Assembly (NCBI RefSeq): GCF_023898315.1
Contig: NC_064618.1
Location: 189,401,548 to 189,465,547 of the forward strand
Length of the DNA stretch: 64,000 nt
Source of the DNA: Schistocerca nitens
Taxonomy: Eukaryota; Arthropoda; Insecta; Orthoptera; Acrididae
Reading direction: 5' to 3'
Shown: positions 55,201 through 64,000 of the stretch, piece by piece
Layout of the letters: every line of letters starts with the position of its first letter
Position numbering within the stretch: position 1 is the first letter of the stretch
Translations under genes and position numbers: made by a program
The notes under the pieces: generated by a model
What the model saw: only the letters and a program-made list of their open reading frames with translations
The model's database searches: none
Told to the model about the DNA's origin: nothing

Positions 55201-56685
55201 TTGCGACTTAAATGTGTAATTTGAGGAACAAATCGCGACGCGGTATTGAGGGTTTACAGTATTTATATAACCGCAGCTACCTTTGTCCACTTCAAACATC
55301 TTACTGTAATCAACACTTTGTCTCCCTAGAGGAATGAAAGCACATCCCTACCGTTCAACCCTACCATAAAATTAGTTTTCATCTCGGTTTGATTCGGTAG
55401 CTATTTATTAATTATCTGGTCTAATAGACGATGTGACTCAGGAGAAATGGTCAGTATTCAGCGATGTAACAGGAACGATCATTCAGAGGTAAATGGTGTA
55501 GTAAACATGGGCTCTAAAATGCATTCCTTAAGAGCTATGAGCACTTGCTCAGTTGAAGAGCGAAAACCAATTGCTCTTAAGGTATGCAACTTACAGCCCA
55601 TTTTAACTGGAATCTTTCCTCTTGTTTTGGTACCTACTACCACCTCTCAAAATACGGAAAGCAAAGTGCTTGTAATAGGAGAGATATGTGTAACCATACT
55701 GAAGATGAAGAAGTGCTCTTAGCTCTGAAGATGTTCATTGTAGATCCCAAGTTTACTTGACGTTTTTGCTTAGAATTACAGCTCATGTCATGCCCATGGA
55801 GTTTGATCATTCCTCCTGCGCCACTCAGTATACTGATAAACCTATTGTAGGCCTACGATTTTTAATATAATGCAATTATTACCTCACTGAAAGTATTCAT
55901 GTTTTTCTGTTTCAGTTTAATTGTTCATATAGCCTTTTTTGATTATCTTTCAAATGCATGCATTTTTCTGGCCCTTTTTAAATATTTGCATACCTTTTCT
56001 ACGCCGTATGCATATAAATCACGAACTGATTATTTCAACGTGATGGAGAGCAGCATTGAGTCGTTTCCTTCCTAGGTTTATCAAGGCAAAACCAGATTTT
56101 GGCTAGGAACTAGTCTTTATAAAGATAAATAAACATGAAGTAAATAACATAAAAACTACAACTCGTGACTTAGCCTGTATCGCTTGTATTTTAGATTACC
56201 TACCAGTATTTCAGAGTTTTACTATGTGCACTAATATGTCAACCCTGTTATTTGGGCTCTGGTTCCCGTTCATTCAAGACTACTGTATGTTGCCTGTGTT
56301 GTCCCTTCTGTATGAATGACGTGAATTGTAACATTTATGATAAGCAGTTACAGCTTCTAAAAAACTTTAAATTATCATAGGAATAGTAGAAAATAAAATA
56401 CAAAAACAATTATTGACGTTTCTGTCACAGTACTTCCACATTTAACAGTTAGCATTATAAGACAGAAAAAATGCTGGATTCACTCCTCGTGACCCCAAAA
56501 ATATGTATAGATGTCAAGATACATGTGTATAGGTGTCAAGATACATACAGTCACAGATCAGCAACAAGAATACAAACGGTCGAATGACATGATGTAGGCG
56601 GAAATATGAATTGGTCATAATGAAAAATGAGATTAAAGCTCTGTTTGTGAAAGAACAAATAATCAGTGATAGTTTCTATGGGCTA
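52290..56685. other. 4.4 kb without recognisable genes
   Basis: AT-rich and apparently free of the repeat families seen elsewhere in the window. Only short ORFs (54674-54904, 55447-55722) are present, with no motifs. A small direct repeat, GGTGTCAAGATACAT-like, occurs twice near 56510-56546. It may be intron or intergenic host DNA. Confidence 0.5.
54554..54585. repeat. Palindromic (TAA)n(TTA)n microsatellite
   Basis: A run of TAA repeats turns into TTA repeats, so the tract is self-complementary and can form a hairpin. Confidence 0.9.
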
Positions 56686-56689
56686 CATT

Positions 56690-58640
56690 TTAAACTGGCC
56701 AATTTACTTTTGCTTTTAAAGTGTTGTTAGAAACATAGTAGACAAAGTAGTGTATAATGTAAAGCAAAGACATCATAATAAGATTACATGGTTAGAAAAT
56801 AAAGCAACAGTAAAACATTCTTATCAAACAAAGTCTGACTTCTTCCCATAAGTGTTAAATTTGACTAACATTGCTTTTCATCAAAGTGGAAAATTGTTAG
56901 TAATGGTACGAAGTATAATATAAATAGGAAAGAGAATCGCAGTGCTATAAAAGACAACATAGTCCATGCTACATATGCTACTGGTGCACTCAAAGTTTCA
57001 AAACTTGATCAGAATAAGATTTGTCTAGCGAGTAATAATGTTATTGGAAACAAAAAGAAACCTGCCCCCAGTTCTGTAAAGGAGAACAGGGTCATGGGAA
57101 CTATTAATTTTAAGCTTCCTGAACGCGACGCTATCGTCCCAAGGGTGGACAAAAGGGGTAACTATTGTATTCTTTGCAAAAGATGACTTTACTGCTAAAA
57201 CTTTAAAGTTCTTTGAAGAGAATAGTATTAAGAAAATCGGTAAGGATTTTAAGGTCTGAAGGTCAGAAGAAATTACTTTATCAGTTGAAAACCAGCAGTG
57301 AGATAATATCTCCAAGGGGGTACAAATGTTGACAGTTATGAATCTCCTATCACCCACACTTATGACACAAATAAAGGTACATAAAGATGGCTATTCAATA
57401 TACTTGGTGGTGGATGGTAGGAGCAGTACTGTCCGTAGAATGGCGGCAAAATGCTTACATTTTCTTAAAAATCATCATTAGTTCTACATCCAAATTTCCG
57501 GTAAATGTAGATTTGAATTTGTCAATAAAATTATAAAAACACCAATAACAGCTGAAAATTTGTTTCTCTTTGTATCTTCAACTTATATTCAAACATACCA
57601 ATTGACAAAACTGTGCAGGTTATTCTGGGTAATTTAACGGAACTAAATAAACTTTTAAGAGACAAACAGATGAATTTACTGGGCACTTAAAAAAATTTTG
57701 AAATTTAACTACTTTAAATTAAATTCAGGCACTTCTTCCCAACAAGACGATCTAAGTATGGGGAGCTCAATATTCATATAGGTCGCTGATACATCTATTA
57801 ATTAACTAGTAAACAGATTCATTTCTTACAATCCATCATGGGTAGATAGAAATGTATAGAATTTAAGGTACATGGACAATATGCTGCTGTTAATACACTA
57901 CTATAACAACCATTTTAATAACTTGCGTCAAATGATTAAATTAGATGGAATAATTTTGTAGATCTGTCACTTGAGAATGAAAACTGCAAGCACACATTTG
58001 ATATCTTTCGCAAATAATCTTGTATCAACCGTGCTGTGGATTTTACATCATACAACCTAATTCAAAATACAAAGGCTTTTTTCAATTTTGCTAACAACAT
58101 GGCTAATAAATACAAAAGTAAGATCGCTTCAAAAGAAAATTCCAAGTTTGCTAACTTGTTTTACTAGAGAAAAATGAGTGCAAGGATTGCAACAGTCTTT
58201 AGGAAGTATCATTCGACATTATCTTTTGGAATCACAAATAACTGATGATGTATTTTGCAACATACTGTAGATAGGAAGGATCTATTTCATGCTTCTGTAG
58301 CTTATAAAACTGACTGCCTGGGCTGTGGGACCTGTTACGTTGGCCAAATGGGATGGATGCTGTAACTTAGGTTTGGGAGCACACTGCGTTGGAATGAAAA
58401 GATACCACTGAGAAATCGTGTATGGCCGCTCATTCATTTACAACAAAACATTAATTGACGACTTTGACATATATTGTGAGGTTGCTGCACAAGATCGAAG
58501 TTACTCGACCTCATAGAAAATGTTTTGAGACTTATTGTCATGAAAAAAATATTGGCTGTTGGCTACAACCATGATAATGATCAGGTGACTATGCAAAATG
58601 CGCAATTTTGGGAATCATTTGAAAACTGCATGCTAGAACG
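56690..58640 (+). mobile_element. Penelope-like element relic (RT plus GIY-YIG)
   Basis: Frames along the plus strand match Penelope-like elements in order. FFEENSIKKIGKDF lies near 57215. MNLLSPTLMTQIKVHKDGY lies near 57340-57394, with the IKVHKDG box before the RT palm, followed by RSSTVRRMAAKCLHFLKNH. RYMDNMLLL near 57867 stands at the place of the YVDD catalytic box. FDIFRK lies near 57998. CGTCYVGQMGWML near 58324 is the GIY-YIG endonuclease core (YVGQTGR type). Stops and frame changes are frequent, so it is dead. The 5' limit is uncertain. Confidence 0.78.
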
Positions 58641-58854
58641 CACTGTAGGATACAACCCAGGGAGTATGGAATATGTTCTGCCTTTCTGCCAATATGCAGC
58701 AGCCATTAATATAATACTCTACAAGTATGATGATCATAATATTGAACATACTGAATTTTTACCATTTTATATTGGTTTAGGTGCATGTATGTTGTTAATA
58801 AGAGCAATTCAGTTTATTATTTTTATGATACTTATGGTCAAAAGATCTCTTTGA
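58525..58854 (+). CDS. 109-codon ORF overlapping the Penelope 3' end
   Basis: The first third overlaps the region after the GIY-YIG motif, and NDQVTMQNAQFWESFENCML would fit the C-terminus of a Penelope-like protein. The second half has two hydrophobic stretches (FYIGLGACMLLI and FIIFMILMV) that could be membrane segments. It is most likely read-through of the element into flanking DNA. A separate host protein is not supported. Confidence 0.3.
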   Translation: MRLIVMKKILAVGYNHDNDQVTMQNAQFWESFENCMLERTVGYNPGSMEYVLPFCQYAAAINIILYKYDDHNIEHTEFLPFYIGLGACMLLIRAIQFIIFMILMVKRSL

Positions 58855-58859
58855 AGTGG

Positions 58860-60163
58860 CACAGAGGTCAGTACTCTCTGCATACATTATGGAATGGGAG
58901 ATCACACGAACTATCTGTCTTGCTGATATCTGACGTCATCAGTGAACCGTTCAGTAGGTAAGAGGAACCACATATCTCGCCCAGACGAGTAAAGAGAAAA
59001 ATAGTACAAAAGAAAAAAATATTTAAATCAAACAAATCCTAATAGTAGCAGCATACATCATGTGCCTCCTAGTGTTTTCTGAATATTTTAGGAAAATTTT
59101 TTTTACTGTAACTTTACTTATGTGTTTTGAGGAATAACAAAGCCACTGACCCACGAGTAGTGAATCAGGCGTTTCTTAGATCTTCTAATAATAACTGTTA
59201 AATGTGGCAGTAAGTCAGACTGCAATAGCAATAACATTACTTATATTCTTTTATTCATATGCAAATTTTAAATATTATGGCAAACTGTAACTGCTTTACT
59301 ATTAATTTTATGTAATACATAGTTCATATAGAGGGCGCCAACAGCCAACTGATACGTTCTCAGCAAAGCCTGGCCTCATTATATAGTAGTACTGAAGGTA
59401 CTGTGATAGGATCCTGAACAACAAGGGTTGATACACTAAGGAATCTATTAAAACTCTGAAATATTGGTATGTAATCTAATCACAAATCATGTAGTTTATG
59501 CCACGAGTCATAATTTTCTAAACTGTCATCTGACTGTGTACTTGTATGTATGTATCATTAAAACTGATAATGGTTAGTTCCTGGCCGAAGTCTGGATTTG
59601 TCTTAATAAAGTTAGAAAGGAAACGATTGATTGCTGCTATCCATCATTTTGAAAGTCATATCACGGTTGTTGAGTGCATTCCACATTCCAAATGGAAGGT
59701 AATTTGGTGAACTCAATATTGGGTGTTAGAATTTTTGACATCATAAATGAACTCACTACTGCAATAATTTTCTGTTAAAAAGAAGCAGTCGACATAATAA
59801 ATTTATTCTATCTTAAACTGTAACCGATTTCGTTTATTACAACCTTCTTCAGTCAATCCCACACAGTATCCTGGAGCCACTGTGTGATACATGTGGTTTC
59901 TGTTTCCAACTATGAAATTCACTTATAAGTACAAGTGTGCTTAAGCGCACTCTTGCAATGCCATAATTCTCATACATTGTTAGAAATATTCAGAGTGTTT
60001 CTGCATCTGTTAATCTGATATATAGGTTGTGAGTTAAGCTCTATGGAGCTGTAATGGAAATCTTTGGTTAGTACATTTCTGGTGTTTTGTGGAAGGAGTG
60101 TAGTCATGCATATATTGTGCGGCTAGGTTATCAATACTTTTGTTTAGTCTACATGCTAAACAC
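58860..60163. other. No gene seen; downstream of the receptor exon
   Basis: On the minus strand this is the 3' flank of the gustatory receptor exon. An AATAAA signal on the minus strand lies at about 59833-59838, some 330 bases after the stop codon, and is a possible polyadenylation signal. No ORF with motifs was found. Confidence 0.35.
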
Positions 60164-60511
60164 CTAGTGAGTAGCACTGAACTGTAAGTAAATGACAAGA
60201 TAAGTAGTGACAGCCCCAACCATGGAGAGCACTATCGTCAGATCGATTGTGAAGAAACCCCATGCTGTGAAGCACAGGCGCTGGTGCATCACCTGCTGCG
60301 AGAACAGCTGCAGCTGTTCACGCAGCTGTGCGTCGCTGGTGCCGACGTCTGTGATTGGCAGCAGTGCCTTGTGTACGAGTCGAGGAATTTGGCGAGTCTC
60401 GGCAGCTGCAGCGCTGGACACCCCTGTCACGGCCAACACACAAATGACGTGAAGCAGCGCCCAGCAGCTGCTTATCAGAATCAGGAGATCCGCATGGCCA
60501 TGAGATATCAC
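60164..60511 (-). CDS. Insect gustatory receptor, terminal exon
   Basis: Open stretch of 115 codons ending at a stop, preceded on the minus strand by a strong 3' splice site (TTAATTTTTTCCCTTTAG, AG at 60513-60512) with an in-frame stop in the intron. The protein has a hydrophobic segment at about residues 9-30 (LLILISSCWALLHVICVLAV), a polar stretch with Ala and Glu, then LQLFSQQVMHQRLCFTAWGF and a last membrane segment at about 85-111 ending in TYLVIYLQF. That block is the signature of the insect gustatory receptor family (7tm_7, TYhhhhhQF), here close to the C-terminus as expected. These proteins are ligand-gated chemosensory channels in the plasma membrane. The exon is undamaged, so the gene may work. 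Upstream exons were not found in the 3.5 kb to the window edge, where introns may be long. The ligand is unknown. Confidence 0.85.
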   Translation of the reverse strand: MISHGHADLLILISSCWALLHVICVLAVTGVSSAAAAETRQIPRLVHKALLPITDVGTSDAQLREQLQLFSQQVMHQRLCFTAWGFFTIDLTIVLSMVGAVTTYLVIYLQFSATH

Positions 60512-60513
60512 CT

Positions 60514-61065
60514 AAAGGGAAAAAATTAAGCGTCAGACATTGAAACTACTACGTTTATAAGCTGTACCACATGCCAAATATCCATTAGTATTATTTTACA
60601 CATTTTGGGTATTATGTATGTTAATTATTATGTAAATATTTTGGCTTTATATTTGTTACTGCTTCACGTGGTGTCTGTGTAAGGAGGGTGTGAAAACGAT
60701 ATTCACAAGCGACTGGTTACAATGTGTGGAGAGTGTACACTGTCACGAAATGTGCTCTTGCAACACGAAAACACTCGTCCTCATATTAGTAGAAAATCAC
60801 GGTTGCCGCCGCTGAAATACGGTTCCAGCTGCCCTCGCGCACTGTGGGCCCTTTTGATCACCAGGCTCCCATGTAACCTCCTCGCTGACCTTATTTCTCA
60901 GACTTCCAGGAACTGCAGCTAACAGTCAAGTGGTGGGTGCGACAGACACCAGAAAATTAGTTCGAGAAGAGCCTACAAAAATTACAGGGGCCGAGTGAGC
61001 AGAAAATGGTGGGTGTGGAAGTATCTGAAATCCTATTGCAGCGATGACAGTAGTAGTTTTCCGAC
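60514..61065. other. Probable intron sequence of the receptor gene
   Basis: The splice acceptor at 60512-60513 implies that the sequence to the right is intronic for the minus-strand gene. No further exon was seen. The short plus ORF 60722-60922 has no motif. Confidence 0.5.
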
Positions 61066-61079
61066 GCGCATAGGGATAA

Positions 61080-61274
61080 ATGGTTCAAATGGCTCTGAGC
61101 ACTATGGGACTCAACTGCTGAGGTCATTAGTCCCCTAGAACTTAGAACTAGTTAAACCTAACTAACCTAAGGACATCACAAACATCCATGCCCGAGGCAG
61201 GATTCGAACCTGCGACCGTAGCGGTCTTGCGGTTCCGGACTGCAGCGCCTTTAACCGCACGGCCACTTCGGCCG
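61080..61274 (-). mobile_element. Type A SINE, antisense
   Basis: Full copy flanked by an exact 14-bp duplication GCGCATAGGGATAA at 61066-61079 and 61275-61288. It probably lies in the receptor gene intron. Confidence 0.94.
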
Positions 61275-61289
61275 GCGCATAGGGATAAG

Positions 61290-62975
61290 ATTTGCTGTGT
61301 TTCAGGAGGTCTTTTGTGACGGTGCACGCGCTGAGCACCCGAAGAAGTATCACGTGTCAATATCTGGAGTGTTTATACCCTCCTTCTGGGGGAAACCATG
61401 CCGTCCAGCGCTGTCGTTGATGATCACACTTCATGTTGTTCGCTCATGCAATGTCAGCAGTAGCAAAAATGAGCTGTCCTATGTAGGGATTACACTTCTA
61501 GCGATTTACCTGCCACCTGCGGTTAAGCCTCAGTACTACACAGTTGCAGATGCTATGATAAGTCATATGGCGTACCGTGAATCATGGGAAAAAGCAATAG
61601 TGTAAATCAATATGGAATGCCCCTTGTAATTATCTTATTACTAATGAAATCTGTTTTACCACTCATCATTTACCCGTATTCCGTGTGTACCATTTCCCTC
61701 TCATGATGTCACCGAAGGGAAACTCAGAGGAAACGCAGGATGAGGAAGAAGAAGAATTAAACATCTATACGACATGAAAGATGGAAGGAGAATCAACAGA
61801 CTGAAGGAAGAAGCTGAAGACAGGGAACAGTGGAATCAGAAATTCTCCGTACGAAGACATGGACCTGCCACTAGGCAGAATACTACATAATAATAATATA
61901 AAAATACCGTTTCCCTAACATAGAACCATACTTCCAAATGTCATACGTCTACGTAATGGAAGTGGTGTAAAACTAATGACTCTCCTATTTTCCTATGCTG
62001 TGGTGTGTATTCACATGTTACTCAGTGTATCTGAGTAGAATATTTATGTCACTCTTGGTAACTTACAATATTAAGTTTAAGTGATTTTGTAATTCCGAAG
62101 TAGGGGCTTGCATGTGTTTTCCACATCACCTTGGCCGTACCAATCCACCTAGCTTGCGCTCCTGCCTCACCGCACTACGATGGGAAGTACTCACTAATCT
62201 GCAGCTGGGTATTCTTGTTTCCATTTGTGCTACTACAGGCAACATTACCGAGGCCTTTCTTACATGTAACCTGCTTTACTCACCTTGCTATGCTACTTCA
62301 TAATGGGTGGGCGCTCATACCTCTGTGATACTGAAATAACATTTGTGTACATCTTCTCTTGCCGGAATTTCACAGAACACAACGCAGGCGGTCGCTCCGG
62401 TAAATCCTCTCACAGGCTAAACTCTTGACAGATGGATACAGTATTACTGAGAAGTTAGATTTCAGTTGGGGAGAACCTCCCATCACTCAGACTAATTTCA
62501 ATTGCACTACTATAGTCTCGCAATACGCATCAGCCAGACAAATCATGCAGATGTCAGACCTCTTCAGCATCACAATCAAAATTGTCTCGTAACGAACTTA
62601 AACATTAAACGAAACCTAAAAGCTGTCTCATGTGAACTATATACGATAGTCTTATAACAATCACTCAACAAACAAACCAAAGTTGATATCAAACCTCTTC
62701 AGCATCAGGAGCAAAACTGTGTTGCAATGAATCGCAGTGGTATTAGGTAACCAAGCTGATTCTTAAGATAGCTTTGGACGACTTTTATTGTTTTCATTTT
62801 TTCATAGATTGGTGTACATACTTATTTCTAATAGTTCTTCACATGGTCACTCCAGTCTTCCTCAGAGGATGGCTAATACTTGTGTAGGGATACCCTACAC
62901 CAGCTTTAATTCCTTTTCAGAGCAATAATACACGCTGGACATTAAGTCCCAATCCCTCTCCAAGAAAAAATGGAT
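61290..62975. other. No certain gene; possible LINE tail at 61740-61890
   Basis: At 61740-61890 the plus-strand readings DGRRINRLKEEAEDREQWN and a final TAATAATAAT tract recall the C-terminus and 3' end of an RTE-like LINE, but the evidence is one short block. The rest is unassigned. Confidence 0.35.
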
Positions 62976-62977
62976 GC

Positions 62978-63636
62978 ATTTTTTTATCATCAGTTTTCTG
63001 ACTGGTTTGTTGCGCCTCCCTAACCGCTTCATCTCAGAGTAGCACTTGCAATTATTTTCTGGTTGTATTCCGATCTCTGGCTTCCTCTACAGTTTTTGTC
63101 CTCTACAGCTCACTCTAGTATCAAGGAAGTCATTCACTCATATCTTGACTGATGTCCTATCATCCTGTCCCTTCTCTGTATCAGTGTTTTCCACGTATTC
63201 CTTTCCTCTCCAATTCTGCACAGAACCTCCTCATTCCTCACCTTATCAGTCCACCTAATTTTCAACATTCACCTGTAGCACCACATCTCAAATGCTTCGA
63301 TTCTCTTCTGTTTTAGTTTTCCCACAGCCCATGTTTCACTGCCATACAATGCTGTACTCCAGACGTACATTCTCAGAATTTTCTTCCTCAAATTAAAGCT
63401 GATATTTGATATTAGTAGATTTCTCTTGGCCATGAATGCCTTTTTTGCCCTTGGTAGTCTGCTTTTGATGTCCTCCTTGTTCGGTCCGTGGTTGGTTATT
63501 TTACTGCCTACGTAGCAGAATTCCTTAACTTCATCTACTTCGTGATCATCGATACTGATGTTAAGTTTCTCGCTGTTTTCATTTCTAATACTTCTCATTA
63601 CATTCGTCTTTCTTTGATTTAATCTCAATCCATCCT
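62978..63636 (-). mobile_element. RTE-type LINE fragment, antisense, 3' part
   Basis: The minus strand reads HEVDEVKEFCYVGSKITNHG, IKSRLPRAKKAFMAKRNLL, LYGSETWAVGK and EAFEMWCYR, open over 119 codons (63628-63269). Decayed sequence follows down to the 3' end at AACAAACCAGTCAGAAAACTGATGAT near 62979. It is closer to the copy at 175-1960 than to the one at 8072. It is 5'-truncated after the RT palm, next to a CR1-type LINE end. Confidence 0.82.
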
Positions 63637-63968
63637 CTGTATCTATCTATCTACATCCATACTACACACGCCACCTGACGGTGTGTGGCGGAGGGTACCT
63701 TGAGTACCTCTATCGGTTCTCGCTTCTATTCCAGTCTCGTATTGTTCGTGGAAAGAAGGATTGTCGGTATTTCTCTGCGTGGGATCTAATCTCTCCGATT
63801 TTATCCTCATGGTCTCTTCGCGAGATATACATAGGTGGGAGCAACATACTGCTTGACTCCTCGGTGAAGAAATTTTCTCGAAACTTCAATAAAAGCCCGT
63901 ACCGAGCTACTGAGCGGCTCTCCTGCATTCAACCGTACACATAAGACCTTTCCGTTCAGCAGATCATG
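63637..63968 (-). mobile_element. CR1-type LINE 3' end, antisense
   Basis: The plus strand starts with CTATCTATCTACATCCATAC, the complement of a GATGTA-type 3' tail, then ACGGTGTGTGGCGGAGGGTACC, related to the untranslated end of the copy at 3480-4778. The minus frame 63928-63710 reads SMLLPPMYISRRDHEDKIGE, a known-looking end block of these LINEs. It continues to the SINE at the window edge. Confidence 0.7.
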
Positions 63969-64000
63969 TTCAAATGGTTCAAATGGCTCTGAGCACTATG
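63969..64000 (-). mobile_element. SINE, antisense, cut by the window end
   Basis: The SINE tail in antisense (TTCAAATGGCTCTGAGCACT) begins here. The rest lies outside the window, so the head type cannot be told. Confidence 0.85.

Noticed and set aside
58525-58854. Membrane protein gene at the Penelope end
   Set aside because: The first part is element sequence, and no promoter or splice evidence supports a host gene.
61740-61890. Separate RTE-like LINE insertion
   Set aside because: Only one short C-terminal-like block and a TAA tract are visible, too little for a firm call.
1-64000. CRISPR arrays, rRNA, bacterial operons
   Set aside because: No regular short direct repeats with unique spacers, no rRNA-like sequence, and all context is eukaryotic transposon DNA.

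Overview
The window looks like non-coding, transposon-saturated DNA from a large insect genome, most likely an orthopteran of the locust genus Schistocerca. The argument is partly recognition: 13 copies or fragments of tRNA-headed SINEs share a tail that I associate with that genus. They sit among RTE-type and CR1-type LINEs, Tc1/mariner elements, a Kolobok-like transposon, a Penelope-like element and Ty3/gypsy debris. The only good candidate for a host protein-coding exon is the last exon of an insect gustatory receptor (60164-60511, minus). There are no operons, rRNA genes, CRISPR arrays or intact tRNA genes.

Layout. 1-4.8 kb: an old RTE LINE cut by two SINEs, a decayed DDE transposase and a CR1-type LINE tail. 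5.2-21.8 kb: a very large, symmetric inverted-repeat structure. Its outer arms (about 5206-7445 and 20561-21798) share a Tc1-like tip next to TA, and its inner arms (10585-11760 and 18702-19690) are also inverted copies. It carries regularly spaced modules resembling an antisense tRNA T-arm, and was later hit by a near-intact RTE LINE (8072-10314, 11-bp target duplication) and several SINEs. 22-31 kb: two antisense CR1-type LINE fragments, a 235-bp MITE and a short mariner with both ends. 31.7-37.2 kb: a three-level nest in which a Tc1 element was split by a TTAA-flanked Kolobok-like element, which itself holds a 5'-truncated LINE with an open reverse transcriptase frame of about 890 codons.

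37-52 kb: a mariner transposase remnant, RTE and gypsy protease fragments, two SINEs, an unrecognised ORF, a mariner relic, a 3-kb CR1-type LINE lacking its catalytic RT core, a gypsy pol relic and a Tc1 element with both ends. 52-64 kb: about 4.4 kb without recognisable genes, a Penelope-like element with RT and GIY-YIG motifs, the gustatory receptor exon, then SINE and LINE fragments to the window end.

The elements do not work together as a pathway. What the window records is a sequence of insertion events, ordered here from target-site duplications and from which element interrupts which. All similarity statements come from reading translations and motifs by eye. Family names below superfamily level are tentative.
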